Part shown: positions 8,949-19,083 of the stretch, piece after piece
Layout: the number at the start of each line of letters is the position of its first letter
Position numbering within the stretch: the first letter of the stretch is position 1
Assembly: GCA_947625845.1 (NCBI GenBank)
Contig: CANQQB010000003.1
Span: forward strand, 1-64,000
DNA from: an uncultured Oscillospiraceae bacterium
GTDB taxonomy: Bacteria > Bacillota > Clostridia > Oscillospirales > Oscillospiraceae
Direction of reading: 5' to 3'
Length of the DNA: 64,000 bases
The notes under the pieces: generated by a model
What the model was told of the DNA's origin: nothing
What the model saw: only the letters and a program-made list of their open reading frames with translations
The model's database searches: none
Translations under genes and position numbers: made by a program

Positions 8949-9123
8949 GTTTCTCCTGTGCCTCGCTTAAGTTCGCGCCCGCAGGCGCGAATGGATTTGG
9001 ATATGATTTCCGGGGGCGTGTACCTCGGAAATCATTCTTCTCGGCCTGCAAACGTGCGCGCTTGCGCGTGCGCTGCCGCAGGCCGCAGCCTTCTCGTTTG
9101 AAAGCCTTTGGCTTTCAAACGAC
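8949..9123. other. Hairpin-rich intercistronic region between response regulator and kinase
   Basis: The gap has no ORF but several stems: TTCGCGCC/GGCGCGAA (8972-8991), ATGATTTCCG/CGGAAATCAT (9003-9035), a CCTGC...GCAGG stem enclosing a GCGCGC/GCGCGT inner stem (about 9044-9082), and a perfect 13-base TCGTTTGAAAGCC/GGCTTTCAAACGA stem (9094-9122) right at the response-regulator stop. None has a strong U tract. The arrangement may stabilise or partly terminate the upstream message, lowering kinase relative to regulator. Confidence 0.7.
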
Positions 9124-9813
9124 TTAAAAGCCCCATTTGTAGCCGTAGCCCCACACCGTAGTAATGTAGGTCGGGATGGTGCTGTTGTCCTCGATCTTGA
9201 TCCGCAGGCGGCGGATGTTCACGTCCACGATCTTCAGCTCCCCGAAATAGTCCCGGCCCCAGACGGCGTTCAAAATATCCTCCCGGCTGAGGGCACGGCC
9301 CGGATTGTCCATGAACAGCTTCATGATGGAGTACTCGATCTGGGTGAGCTTGATGCGCTCGCCGTTTTTCTCCAGCGTCCGGTTGCGGGTGTTCAGACGG
9401 AACGGTCCCTGGTGCAGCTCGCCGCCGTCGGTCTGTGCGTCCTCGGCGCCGGTGCGACGGAACAGCGCGTCGATGCGTGCGGTCAGCTCCGCCGGGGAGA
9501 AGGGCTTCGTCACATAGTCGTCCGCGCCGGTCATCAGGCCCGTTACCTTGTCCATCTCCTGTGCCTTGGCGGTGAGCATGATGATGCCGATCTTCGAGTC
9601 GGAGGCCCGGATGCGGCGGCATACCTCAAAGCCGTCGATGTCCGGGAGCATCACGTCCAGCAGCGCCACCTTGATGTCCGGGTTCTGCCGGAGCTGTTCC
9701 AGCGCCTGTTCGCCGGTCTCCGCCTCGATGGGCTCGTAGCCGGAGCGCTTGAGGTTGATCACCACAAAGCTTCGGATGCTGGATTCGTCCTCCAAAACCA
9801 ATACCTTTTTCAC
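9124..9813 (-). CDS. OmpR-family response regulator
   Basis: DNA-binding regulator of 229 residues with receiver and winged-helix domains. The receiver has the acidic pair (LVLEDESSIRSF), phospho-acceptor Asp in VALLDVMLPDIDGFEV near residue 52, Thr in MLTAKAQ, and Lys in YVTKPFSPAEL. The effector domain begins near 128 and ends GYGYKWGF, the usual OmpR/PhoB ending; the recognition-helix region is IVDVNIRRLRIKIED. The start is GTG at 9813 after AGGAGG with 8-base spacing. It is 16 bases downstream of the lipoprotein gene and pairs with the kinase that follows. The regulon is unknown. Confidence 0.95.
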   Translation of the reverse strand: MKKVLVLEDESSIRSFVVINLKRSGYEPIEAETGEQALEQLRQNPDIKVALLDVMLPDIDGFEVCRRIRASDSKIGIIMLTAKAQEMDKVTGLMTGADDYVTKPFSPAELTARIDALFRRTGAEDAQTDGGELHQGPFRLNTRNRTLEKNGERIKLTQIEYSIMKLFMDNPGRALSREDILNAVWGRDYFGELKIVDVNIRRLRIKIEDNSTIPTYITTVWGYGYKWGF

Positions 9814-9829
9814 TCTTCTTGCCTCCTTG

Positions 9830-11119
9830 TTACAGGTCTCTCGACTGCCACTCGGCGTATATCAAATGGAAACTGTCCATGATATCCTGTTTGGTGAGCG
9901 CGTCCGTGAGAAGCTGAGCGGCGTACACGGTCTGTTCCTCCTGGTACAGGATGAACCGGCCCTCCGCCTCGGCCCGCTCCAGCCGGCTGCCGCCGGTGAG
10001 GGTGTATATGGTGAGCACGTTGCCCTGGGGAGTGGACCCGTCGCTCATGACGGTGAACGTGACGGAGTCCTCCCCGTCGGCGTACCGCCGCTCCATGAGC
10101 ACGTCCCCGGTCAGCGGACCGGTCAGGGTCAGGTACCAGCCGTCCTCCGTATTGTAATAGGTGGTCACGGAGGGGAACATGCCCCCGGAGGGGTCCAGGC
10201 TGTACCAGGTGAGCATATCGTCCTCCCCGTCGCCCACGGGCAGCTCCGGCGCGCCGTCCCCGTCCATATCCGCAGAGAAGATGCCGTCCGGCCGGAGGGT
10301 GTTGCTGCGGCCCAGGGGGGTCATGGTGATGTTGGAAAGATCTCCGTCCGGAGCGGTGAGCACGTCGGTGACCAGCCCCTCCCGGCCCATGTCGCTCTCC
10401 ACGAACACGGCGGCGGTGCCGTCGGCAAGCTTCCCGGCGGCGGCCCGGCGGATGGCGGTGATGTTCTCGGACAGATTCGCCGAGGCGGCCAGAGCCGGTC
10501 CCTCCCCGGCCAGGGTGTACATGTCCACGGTGCTGTGGCCCTCCGCCACATGGAAGTCCAGCAGGTCGTCCACCCCGTCACTGTTCAGGTCGCACACCAG
10601 AAAATCGGTGCAGTCCACGCTGAGAAGTTCGTGCTGGTCGTTTTTGTCCGCGCCGTCCAGGGAGTGGACGGTCAGCAGCCGGATGTCGCCCCCGCCCTGC
10701 CAGGAGATGATCAGCTCCGCCGCGCCGTCCCCGTTCAGGTCCGCGTAATCCACGCTGGCCACGGCGGTGCCGTACCCGGTGATGATGACGTAGGAGTAGA
10801 AGTCCCCGCCCTCGTCCTGGCGGTACACGCACACGGTGGGCGTGCGGGTGGGGTCCACCAGAAAGGCCAGAGCCTCCGCCGTACCGTCCCCGTCCAGGTC
10901 ACGAAGCTGCACGGACTGGCGGTTGCTGCCGCCGGTGGGAGCGGCGTAGGCGCTGCCCTGCTCGATGCGCTGGCCGATCAGCTCCTGTAGCTGCACGTAT
11001 TCCTCCGACATCTGGGGCAGGGAGTAAAGCTCGTCCACGCTGGCCATGCACCCGGCGCAGACGGCGGCGATGACGGCGCTGAGCATAAGCGCCAGAAAAC
11101 GTCCGCCGCGCCTTTTCAT
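9830..11119 (-). CDS. VCBS/FG-GAP-repeat lipoprotein upstream of a two-component system
   Basis: Predicted surface lipoprotein of 429 residues. The N-terminus is basic then hydrophobic and ends in a cysteine (MLSAVIAAVCAGCMAS), a lipobox-like site with an unusual Cys at -3. The body carries at least four calcium-loop-like repeats: DLDGDGTAEAL, DLNGDGAAELI, DLNSDGVDDLL and DMDGDGAPELP, typical of VCBS/FG-GAP beta-propeller blades. It precedes the response regulator by 16 bases, so it probably shares its transcript and could bind a ligand or monitor the envelope. No enzymatic motif was recognised. The family is known; the role here is inferred only from context. Confidence 0.8.
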   Translation of the reverse strand: MKRRGGRFLALMLSAVIAAVCAGCMASVDELYSLPQMSEEYVQLQELIGQRIEQGSAYAAPTGGSNRQSVQLRDLDGDGTAEALAFLVDPTRTPTVCVYRQDEGGDFYSYVIITGYGTAVASVDYADLNGDGAAELIISWQGGGDIRLLTVHSLDGADKNDQHELLSVDCTDFLVCDLNSDGVDDLLDFHVAEGHSTVDMYTLAGEGPALAASANLSENITAIRRAAAGKLADGTAAVFVESDMGREGLVTDVLTAPDGDLSNITMTPLGRSNTLRPDGIFSADMDGDGAPELPVGDGEDDMLTWYSLDPSGGMFPSVTTYYNTEDGWYLTLTGPLTGDVLMERRYADGEDSVTFTVMSDGSTPQGNVLTIYTLTGGSRLERAEAEGRFILYQEEQTVYAAQLLTDALTKQDIMDSFHLIYAEWQSRDL

Positions 11120-11160
11120 TGGCCTCCCCTCCCCCTGTAACTTTTTCCCTTATCCTTTAC

Positions 11161-11169
11161 AGTATATCA
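11161..11169 (-). promoter_or_regulatory. Extended -10 promoter candidate for the lipoprotein/two-component operon
   Basis: On the minus strand the sequence reads TGATATACT, an extended -10 element, about 40 bases before the lipoprotein ATG. No good -35 is present at 17 bases. Three GTAAC/GTTAC words (near 11136, 11175 and 11198) surround it and could be a regulator site. Weak evidence. Confidence 0.4.
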
Positions 11170-11264
11170 CATTAGTTACGGGATTCCTAGAGAAAAGTTA
11201 CAAAATCCGTGAGAACTTTTATTTTTTCCGTCGAATCCTCCCCGCCGCCGGCGCGGAGAAACTC

Positions 11265-11293
11265 TTGCAGTCGGGGGAAAAGGGGACTATAAT
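11265..11293 (+). promoter_or_regulatory. Sigma-A-type promoter for ilvE
   Basis: TTGCAG (11265-11270), 17-base spacer, TATAAT (11288-11293). It lies about 60 bases upstream of the ilvE start and diverges from the lipoprotein operon. Confidence 0.75.
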
Positions 11294-11355
11294 ATCTAAA
11301 ATGCCGCCGCGGGTCCGGTCCGCGGCGCGTGAACGAAAGCGGGAGGCGGTTTTTT

Positions 11356-12423
11356 ATGGAGATCAAAATCACAAAGACAACGGCGCCCAGACCCAGGCCC
11401 GACGAGAACAATATCCCCTTCGGGACATTTTTCTCCGACCACATGTTCCTGATGGACTATGAAGCGGGCAAGGGCTGGTATGACCCGCGGATCGTCCCCT
11501 ACGGGCCGTTGAGCCTGGAGCCGTCCTGCATGACGCTGCACTACGCGCAGGAGGTCTTCGAGGGCCTGAAGGCGTATCGGACGGCGGACGGACACATCCA
11601 GCTTTTCCGGCCCACGGAGAACATCGCCCGCATGGCAAGGTCCTGCGAGAAGCTGTGCATCCCCGAGGTACCGGCGGACATCTATCTGGACGCGCTGAAG
11701 ACCCTGGTGAAGCTGGACGCGGACTGGGTCCCCTCCGCGCCGGACACCAGCCTGTACATCCGGCCCTTCGCCTTTGCCACGGACGACCATCTGGGCGTGC
11801 ACGCGTCCCATACATACCTGTTCTGCATCATCACCTGCCCGGTGGGCAGCTACTACCCCGAGGGGCTGGACCCGGTGCACATCGCCATCGAGAGCCGGGA
11901 GGTCCGGGCTGTCCGGGGCGGCACCGGCTTCACCAAGTGCGGCGGCAACTACGCCGCCAGCCTGCACGCCAGCGAGATCGCGGAGAAGCGGGGCTTCTCC
12001 CAGGTGCTGTGGCTGGACGGGGTGGAACAGAAGTACATCGAGGAAGTGGGCTCCATGAACGTGATGTTCAAGCTGGGCGGCAAGGTGATCACGCCGTCCC
12101 TGGCGGGGGGCTCCGTGCTGCCCGGCATCACACGCAAGACCGCCTTGCAGCTGCTTGGGGAGTGGGGCTATGAGGTCCATGAGCGGAACATCTCCGTGGA
12201 CGAGCTGATCGCGGCGGCGGAGGACGGGACGCTGGAGGAAGCCTGGGGCACCGGCACGGCGGCGGTCATCTCCCCCATCGGCGAGATATCCTACCGGGAC
12301 AAACGCTACGCCGTCAACGGCGTTCAGATCGGCCCCGTGACCCATAAGCTCTACGAGACGATAACCGGGATACAATGGGGAAGGATAGAAGATACGCACG
12401 GCTGGACTGTAAAGGTCTGTTAA
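11356..12423 (+). CDS. ilvE: Branched-chain amino acid aminotransferase
   Basis: PLP enzyme of fold type IV that transaminates leucine, isoleucine and valine with 2-oxoglutarate. I start at ATG 11356 (MEIKITKTTAPRPRP), because GGGAGG sits just upstream; the ORF track uses a GTG nine codons earlier. The length is 355 residues, as in the eukaryote-like group II enzymes. Features are QEVFEGLKAYR near 70, the PLP lysine in FTKCGGNYAASL near 197, the cofactor-binding EEVGSMNVMF, and TPSLAGGSVLPGITRKT. It has its own promoter. Downstream lie a family A and a family B repeat before galE, so co-transcription with galE is uncertain. Confidence 0.95.
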   Translation: MEIKITKTTAPRPRPDENNIPFGTFFSDHMFLMDYEAGKGWYDPRIVPYGPLSLEPSCMTLHYAQEVFEGLKAYRTADGHIQLFRPTENIARMARSCEKLCIPEVPADIYLDALKTLVKLDADWVPSAPDTSLYIRPFAFATDDHLGVHASHTYLFCIITCPVGSYYPEGLDPVHIAIESREVRAVRGGTGFTKCGGNYAASLHASEIAEKRGFSQVLWLDGVEQKYIEEVGSMNVMFKLGGKVITPSLAGGSVLPGITRKTALQLLGEWGYEVHERNISVDELIAAAEDGTLEEAWGTGTAAVISPIGEISYRDKRYAVNGVQIGPVTHKLYETITGIQWGRIEDTHGWTVKVC

Positions 12424-12427
12424 CTTG

Positions 12428-12513
12428 TCTCTCCCCCAGTCAGCGCGAAGCGCTGACAGCCCCCTCGTCAGAGGGGGCCGGCCCCTACCGGGGCCGATTC
12501 GGGGGCGAAGCCG
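12428..12513. repeat. Family A palindromic element, partial copy
   Basis: TCTCTCCCCCAGTCAGCGCG...GCGCTGAC, then CCCCCTCGTCAGAGGGGG and GGCCCC...GGGGCCGATTCGGGGG. This is a right-half module in inverse orientation with a remnant of the second half. A family B element follows at 12524. Confidence 0.8.
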
Positions 12514-12523
12514 CACTTCTTAT

Positions 12524-12653
12524 GCCTCCCCTGTGTAAGGGGAGGTGCCGAGCGGAGCGAGGCGGAGGGGTTGTCTGTTGTCCGACGTTACAACCCCTCC
12601 GAGCCGCCTGACGGCGGCCCACCTCCCCTTACACAGGGGAGGCGTTCAACAAG
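12524..12653. repeat. Family B palindromic intergenic element, copy 3 (best preserved)
   Basis: Left end GCCTCCCCTGTGTAAGGGGA and right end TCCCCTTACACAGGGGAGGC are perfect inverted repeats. Internal arms are GGAGGGGTTGT and ACAACCCCTCC, with a TGTCCGACGTT loop. The right flank GTTCAACAAGG matches the complement of the CCTTATTGACG flank at other copies, so the terminal repeats may reach about 30 bases. Confidence 0.85.
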
Positions 12654-12680
12654 GAAGGAATTTATACAGGAGGACATATC

Positions 12681-13691
<1,011 letters not shown>

Positions 13692-13710
13692 TACCAAGCC
13701 ATAAAGAAAG

Positions 13711-13746
13711 CCGGCCCTGCTGCCAAGCAGCAGGGCCGGTTTTTTA
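13711..13746. terminator. Bidirectional intrinsic terminator between galE and the MFS gene
   Basis: Perfect 12-base stem CCGGCCCTGCTG/CAGCAGGGCCGG with loop CCAAG, followed by TTTTTT on the plus strand and a T-rich tract on the minus strand. The TAA stop of the convergent MFS gene (13744-13746) lies in the plus-strand T tract. Confidence 0.93.
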
Positions 13747-14979
13747 CCGCGCTTTTGCGGAGGCCAGATACAGGGGGATGGCGGCGAGCTGGGCCGCCAC
13801 GGACAGGCCGATCATGGCCGGGATGCTCACGTCGTACAGCACCCCTAAAAGCCAGCTTCCCAAAAACCAGGCCGCGCCAAAGGCGCACTCGAAAATGCCG
13901 TAGCCCGTGGCCCGGCTGGACTTGGGGACCATGGTGGTAACGGCGGCCTTTAAAATCGACTCCTGAGCACCCATGCCCACGCCCCAGAGCGCCACGCCCG
14001 CCAGCACCATGGGCACCGACCGGGCAGCGAACACGAACAGCGCGAAGGGCGCGGAGAGCACCGTGGACCACACCAGGGCTTTCACGCCCTTTTTGTCGTA
14101 CAACAGCCCGAAGACCAGCGCCGCCACCGCGTCCACCAGCATGGCCCCGGCGTATAAAAGAGGCAGCGTGCCGCCGTTCACCAGAGAGGACGTCTCCGCC
14201 AGGCCCGAGGCCAGAGATGCGTACGTCCGGGACACGTGCATGATGATCAGGGAATAGTCGATGAAGCCGAAGGCGAACAGGCTGATGCCGGCGATATATA
14301 AAACAAACTCCCGCTTCATTTTAAAAGGGACGTATTCCTTCGGCGAGGGCTCGAACCGCTCCGGGTCCGGGAACCGATGTTTTGTCACCAGCAGAAGAAT
14401 GATGGTGACCGCGCCGGGGATGGCCAGCACGGCGAAGCACAGGGCATAGACCTCATAGGTCGTGCCGTCTGTTTTGGTCAGCATGACGAGATAGAGAAGC
14501 ACCGGCCCCAGAAACGCGCCGATCTGGTCCAGCACCTCCTGGATGGCGAAGCTCTTGCCCGCGCCCTCCCGGCTGGCGGCGAAGGACATGATGGTGTCCT
14601 TGGCGGGTTTTTTGATGGCCTTGCCCATGCGCTGAACGACCAGCAGCGCGCAGGCGGCTATCCAGCCGTGTTCACCCACCAGGGCCAGAGCGGGTACCGC
14701 CGCGATATCCAGGATATAGCCGGCGATGGTCATGGGCCAGTATTTGCCGGTTCGGTCGGTGAGCTTGCCGAACACATAGCGCATGGAGTAGCCGATCAGT
14801 TCCCCCAGCCCGGAGATGAAGCCGATGGTCCCGGCGGAAGCTCCCAGCAGGGACAGATACGCACCCCGGATACTGCTGGCTCCCTCGTGGGTCATGTCCG
14901 AGAACAGGCTCACGATGCCAAAAAGGACGATGAACGTCATGGCCTGGCTCAGGCGTTTTGTCCTCCGCCGCTCCGGCAT
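13744..14979 (-). CDS. Major facilitator superfamily permease
   Basis: Predicted inner-membrane transporter of 411 residues with about eleven to twelve hydrophobic segments, for instance AMTFIVLFGIVSLFSD, TIGFISGLGELIGYSM, YIAGISLFAFGFIDYSLII, MVLAGVALWGVGMGAQ and ALVFGLLYD. The loop GKLTDRTGKYWP between TM2 and TM3 is the MFS motif A (GxxxDRxGRR) in variant form. AIKKPAKDTIMSFAAS is shared by a clostridial MFS subgroup of unknown substrate. It starts 3 bases after the HtrA-like stop, so the two are probably co-transcribed. The substrate cannot be told from sequence. Confidence 0.88.
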   Translation of the reverse strand: MPERRRTKRLSQAMTFIVLFGIVSLFSDMTHEGASSIRGAYLSLLGASAGTIGFISGLGELIGYSMRYVFGKLTDRTGKYWPMTIAGYILDIAAVPALALVGEHGWIAACALLVVQRMGKAIKKPAKDTIMSFAASREGAGKSFAIQEVLDQIGAFLGPVLLYLVMLTKTDGTTYEVYALCFAVLAIPGAVTIILLLVTKHRFPDPERFEPSPKEYVPFKMKREFVLYIAGISLFAFGFIDYSLIIMHVSRTYASLASGLAETSSLVNGGTLPLLYAGAMLVDAVAALVFGLLYDKKGVKALVWSTVLSAPFALFVFAARSVPMVLAGVALWGVGMGAQESILKAAVTTMVPKSSRATGYGIFECAFGAAWFLGSWLLGVLYDVSIPAMIGLSVAAQLAAIPLYLASAKAR

Positions 14980-14982
14980 AGC

Positions 14983-16299
14983 TCAGCCCTCCCCGAAGGT
15001 CACGGGGATCTCCAGGCTCTCCCCGTCCCGGACCACGGTGAGGGTGGCGGTGTCCCCGGCCGCATAGGTCCGCACGGCGGCCACAAGCGCGTCCGCGTCG
15101 GTGATGGGCTCGCCGTCCACGGCGGTGATGATGTCCCCGGCGCGAAGACCTGCCTCGTCGGCGGCGCTGCCCGGCTGGACGGCGCTGACGAAGGCCCCCG
15201 GCTCCGTGTGGAAATACCTTGCCACGGCCGGAGAGAAGGAATCCAGCGTCAGGCCCAGATATGCCTTGCCGGGCACGTAACCCCGCTGGATGATCTCGTT
15301 GGCGATGGCGCAGGCGTCGGATATGGGGATGGCAAAACCCAGCCCCTCCACGCCGGCGGCCGTATATTTGGCGGTGGTCACGCCCACCACCTGGCCGTAG
15401 ACGTTATACACCGGCCCGCCGGTGCTGCCCTCGCTCACCGGAGCGTCGAACTGGAACATGGTGGCGGTCACGTCCTCCGCCAGCTCGATGCTCCTGTCCC
15501 GCGCGGACACGATGCCACGGGTCATGGTGCAGGGCAGGTCCCCGGTGGGGTTGCCCACGGTGTAGACGGTCTGGCCCACGGCCAGCGCGTCCGAATCCCC
15601 CAGCGCGGCGGCGGTCAGGCCTTTTGCGTCCACCTTGAGCACGGCGATGTCGCTGTCCGACTCCGCGCCCACGATCTCGGCGTCGTATTCCTGCCCCTCA
15701 AAGGTGACCACCGTAGGGGTCCGGCCCCGGACCGCGCCGTATTGTATCACGTGGTAATTGGTCAGGATATACCCGTCGGCGCTGACGATGATGCCGGAGC
15801 CGGTCACGGGCCCGCCCTGGGCCCCGGCGGAGGCCACGGCCACCACCTGGCCGCAGGCGGCGGCGTATAGCTCCCCGCCGGACATGGTTTTCCCGTCCGC
15901 CGGCGCGGCGGTCACGGTCAGGGGTCCCGCGCTGGGCTGCGTCTCGTCGGCGTCGGTATAAAACTCCGGCGCGGCCTCCGCACGCGCCCGCTGGCCCCGC
16001 AGGTCGCGGGAGAGGAAATACACCCCGCCGGCCCCTAATAAACTGGCCGCCAGCACGCACACCAGGCACAGTATCAGCACGGTCTTTATCCCCACCTGGC
16101 CCCGGTGACAGCCGCAGTCGGACCCGGCATAATACCGGTTCGGGTTATAGCCATAGGGGGTCCCGCCCTCCCGCGGCGCGGTGCGGTAAAAGGCGTCGCT
16201 ATACGCCGACCGCTCCCGCTCCCATTCCCGTTCCGGGCGGACGATATGATATTCCGACGGCTCCTGCGCGGAGGGCCGGTCGTCGCGGTGCTCGTTCAA
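14983..16299 (-). CDS. HtrA/DegP-like S1C protease with Thr at the catalytic serine position
   Basis: Membrane-anchored trypsin-like protease with one PDZ domain, 438 residues. The start is TTG at 16299 after GGGAGG. Residues 1-70 form a cytosolic tyrosine- and charge-rich tail. TM is about 74-98 (VLILCLVCVLAASLLGAGGVYFL). The protease domain carries His in LTNYHVIQYG and Asp in ESDSDIAVLKV, and the PDZ covers about 350-435 (LRAGDIITAVDGEPI). The nucleophile motif, normally GNSGGP, reads GSTGGP: serine is shifted one place and threonine occupies the catalytic position. It may be inactive, a Thr-dependent protease, or a chaperone. It lies upstream of an MFS gene in the same direction. Confidence 0.9.
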   Translation of the reverse strand: MNEHRDDRPSAQEPSEYHIVRPEREWERERSAYSDAFYRTAPREGGTPYGYNPNRYYAGSDCGCHRGQVGIKTVLILCLVCVLAASLLGAGGVYFLSRDLRGQRARAEAAPEFYTDADETQPSAGPLTVTAAPADGKTMSGGELYAAACGQVVAVASAGAQGGPVTGSGIIVSADGYILTNYHVIQYGAVRGRTPTVVTFEGQEYDAEIVGAESDSDIAVLKVDAKGLTAAALGDSDALAVGQTVYTVGNPTGDLPCTMTRGIVSARDRSIELAEDVTATMFQFDAPVSEGSTGGPVYNVYGQVVGVTTAKYTAAGVEGLGFAIPISDACAIANEIIQRGYVPGKAYLGLTLDSFSPAVARYFHTEPGAFVSAVQPGSAADEAGLRAGDIITAVDGEPITDADALVAAVRTYAAGDTATLTVVRDGESLEIPVTFGEG

Positions 16300-16419
16300 G
16301 TGGGGCCTCCCAATGCGTTTTTGCAGGGGATATCATAAACCTTTTGGGGGCTGAATTTGTGAACAGTTTGAAAAATGCGGGGCTGGCGCTTTTGCGCGGC
16401 GGAAATAACGCGGATATTC

Positions 16420-16448
16420 TTCCCATTATAAGAAATATCTGCTATAAT
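16420..16448 (+). promoter_or_regulatory. Promoter candidate for phosphoketolase
   Basis: TTCCCA (16420-16425), 17 bases, TATAAT (16443-16448). The -10 is perfect and the -35 weak. It lies about 80 bases before the chosen GTG start, in an AT-rich divergent region. Confidence 0.5.
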
Positions 16449-16525
16449 CCTTGCGACAGGCAGGGTCAGGCCCATGCCAAATATTCAGCCCGTTTCGGGA
16501 CATAATGAAGGGAGAGGTGACTTTC

Positions 16526-18904
16526 GTGACATATCACAAGGAATTTGCCGCGACGCCGGAGCTGCTCCACACCATGGACATGTACTGGCGTGCGGCCAAC
16601 TATCTGGCCGCGGGACAGCTGTATCTGCTGGACGACCCGCTGCTGAAAAAGCCCCTGACGGAGGCCAGTTTCAAGCACAAGATCGTGGGCCACTGGGGCA
16701 CCGTGCCCGGACAGAACTTCATCTACACACACCTGAACCGGGTCATCCGGGCCTATGACCTGAACATGATCTACCTGTCCGGTCCCGGCCACGGGGGCAA
16801 CGCCATGGTGGCCCAGGACTGGCTGGACGGCAGCTACACCGAGGTCTATCCCAACATCACCAGGGACGAGGCCGGCATGGAACGGCTCTTCCGCCAGTTC
16901 TCCTTCCCCGGCGGCATCCCCTCCCACGTGGCGCCCGAGACGCCGGGCTCCATCCACGAGGGCGGCGAGCTGGGCTATTCCCTGGCCCACGCCTTCGGCG
17001 CGGTCAGCGATAACCCCACCCTGATCGCGGCCTGTGTGGTCGGCGACGGCGAGGCCGAGACAGGCCCGCTGGCCACCTGCTGGCACCTCAACAAATTCAA
17101 CGACCCCCGCACCGACGGCGCGGTGCTGCCTATTTTGCACCTGAACGGCTTCAAGATCGCCAACCCCACCGTCCTGGCCCGCATCCCCCACGACGAGCTG
17201 AAGAAGTTCTTCGAGGGCTGCGGCTGGGACCCCATCTTCGTGGAGGGGGATGACCCCGCCGTCATGCACCCGAAGATGGCAAAAGCGCTGGATACGGCTA
17301 TCCGCGCCATCCTGCGCATTCAGGAGAACGCACGTGTGCACGGCGCCACCGAGCGGGTCCACTGGCCCATGATCGTGCTGCGCACCCCCAAGGGCTGGAC
17401 CGGCCCCAAGATGGTGGACGGCAGCAAGGTGGAGGGCTCCTTCCGTGCCCACCAGGTACCCATCTCCGCCGACAGCGAGGAACACCGGCGCATGATCGAG
17501 GACTGGCTCAAGAGCTATCGGCCCGAGGAACTGTTCGATGAAAACGGCGTGCCCGTGCAGGCCCTGCTGGACCTGCCCCCCGTGGGCAATGCCCGCATGG
17601 GCGCCAACCCCAACGCCAACGGCGGACTGCTTTTGAAGGACCTGCGCATGCCCGACTTCCGCAATTACGGCGTGGACCTGCCCGCCCCCGGCGCGGTGGA
17701 GGCCGAGGATATGCGCAAGCTGGGAGAGTTTGTGCGGGACATCTACGCCATGAATGAGGAAACCCGCAACTTCCGGGTGTTCGGTCCCGACGAGACCATG
17801 TCCAACCGCTTAAGCCCCGTGTTCGAGGTCACCGGCCGGGACTGGAACGCCGAGGTGGAGGACGACGACGAATTCCTGTCCCAGGACGGCCGGGTCATGG
17901 ACTCCATGCTCTCCGAGCACGTGTGCGAGGGCATGCTGGAGGGCTATCTGCTCACCGGCCGCCACGGCTTCTTCAACTCCTACGAGGCGTTCATCCGCAT
18001 CGTGGACAGCATGGTCAGCCAGCACGCCAAGTGGCTGAAGGTCTGCAACCAGCTCCCCTGGCGGCAGAAGATCGCCTCCCTTAACTATGTGCTGGCCTCC
18101 AACGTCTGGCAGCAGGACCACAACGGCTTCACCCACCAGGACCCGGGCTTCCTGGACCACGTGGCCAACAAGAAGGCGGACGTGGTGCGCCTGTACCTGC
18201 CGCCTGACGCCAACTGCCTGCTGAGCGTGTTCGACCACTGCATCCGCAGCCGGGACTATGTGAACGTCGTCGTGGCCTCCAAGCACCCCCGGCCCCAGTG
18301 GCTGACCATGGAGCAGGCCGTCAAGCACTGTACCGAGGGCATCGGCATCTGGCAATGGGCCAGCACCGACGCCTATCAGGAGCCGGACATCATCATGGCC
18401 TGCTGCGGCGACACGCCGACGCTGGAGACGCTGGCCGCCGTCACCATATTGCGGGACGCGTTCCCGGAGCTGAAGATCCGGGTCATCAACGTGGTGGACC
18501 TGATGCGGCTCCAGGCCGACACCCAGCACCCCCACGGCCTGTCCGACCGGGACTACGACATGCTGTTCACCGTGGATAAGCCCATCGTGTTCGCCTTCCA
18601 CGGCTATCCCAGCCTGATCCACGAGTTCACCTACCGGCGCAAGAACAAGAACCTGCACGTCCGGGGTTATATCGAGGAAGGCACCATCACCACGCCCTTC
18701 GACATGCGCGTGCTGAACAACATCGACAGGTTCCACCTGGTGCTGACCGCCATCCAGAACCTGGACTGCCTGGGCAACCGCAGCGCCGCTCTGGCCCAGC
18801 AGATGAAGGATAAGCTTGTGGAGCATCGGCAGTATATCAACAAGTACGGCGTGGACCTGCCGGAGATCGCCGAGTGGAAGTGGACCCCGGCGAAGGAGAA
18901 GTAA
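16526..18904 (+). CDS. xfp: Xylulose-5-phosphate/fructose-6-phosphate phosphoketolase
   Basis: Thiamine-diphosphate enzyme that splits xylulose 5-phosphate (and often fructose 6-phosphate) with phosphate into acetyl phosphate and a shorter sugar phosphate. I start at GTG 16526 ([27 protein letters not shown]), 8 bases after GGAGAGG, giving 792 residues as in the family; upstream ATG or GTG codons would also stay in frame. Diagnostic stretches are [64 protein letters not shown] near 175-190 for ThDP/Mg binding, and HQDPGFLDH in the C-terminal half. It stands alone; acetyl phosphate from it could feed ATP production. A family A element follows. Confidence 0.95.
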   Translation: MTYHKEFAATPELLHTMDMYWRAANYLAAGQLYLLDDPLLKKPLTEASFKHKIVGHWGTVPGQNFIYTHLNRVIRAYDLNMIYLSGPGHGGNAMVAQDWLDGSYTEVYPNITRDEAGMERLFRQFSFPGGIPSHVAPETPGSIHEGGELGYSLAHAFGAVSDNPTLIAACVVGDGEAETGPLATCWHLNKFNDPRTDGAVLPILHLNGFKIANPTVLARIPHDELKKFFEGCGWDPIFVEGDDPAVMHPKMAKALDTAIRAILRIQENARVHGATERVHWPMIVLRTPKGWTGPKMVDGSKVEGSFRAHQVPISADSEEHRRMIEDWLKSYRPEELFDENGVPVQALLDLPPVGNARMGANPNANGGLLLKDLRMPDFRNYGVDLPAPGAVEAEDMRKLGEFVRDIYAMNEETRNFRVFGPDETMSNRLSPVFEVTGRDWNAEVEDDDEFLSQDGRVMDSMLSEHVCEGMLEGYLLTGRHGFFNSYEAFIRIVDSMVSQHAKWLKVCNQLPWRQKIASLNYVLASNVWQQDHNGFTHQDPGFLDHVANKKADVVRLYLPPDANCLLSVFDHCIRSRDYVNVVVASKHPRPQWLTMEQAVKHCTEGIGIWQWASTDAYQEPDIIMACCGDTPTLETLAAVTILRDAFPELKIRVINVVDLMRLQADTQHPHGLSDRDYDMLFTVDKPIVFAFHGYPSLIHEFTYRRKNKNLHVRGYIEEGTITTPFDMRVLNNIDRFHLVLTAIQNLDCLGNRSAALAQQMKDKLVEHRQYINKYGVDLPEIAEWKWTPAKEK

Positions 18905-18935
18905 GAGACTACAGGGGGAGAGAGATTATAGTTTT

Positions 18936-19077
18936 TCTCTCCCCCAGTCAGCGCCAAAGGCGCTGACAGCCCCCTCGTCAGAGGGGGCCGGCCCCAGCGG
19001 GGCCGATTTCGGGGGCATAGCCCCCGCCTCCCTCTGACGAGGGAGGTGGCGCGGCGAAGCCGCGACGGAGGGAGAGA
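18936..19077. repeat. Family A palindromic element, full copy upstream of prmA
   Basis: TCTCTCCCCCAGTCAGCGCC...GGCGCTGACAG, CCCCCTCGTCAGAGGGGG, GGCCCC...GGGGCC, GGGGGCATAGCCCCC, CCTCCCTCTGACGAGGGAGG, and GCGGCGAAGCCGC, ending in GACGGAGGGAGAGA. The right end is 6 bases from the prmA TTG start and includes its only Shine-Dalgarno-like sequence. Confidence 0.88.
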
Positions 19078-19083
19078 ACGATT

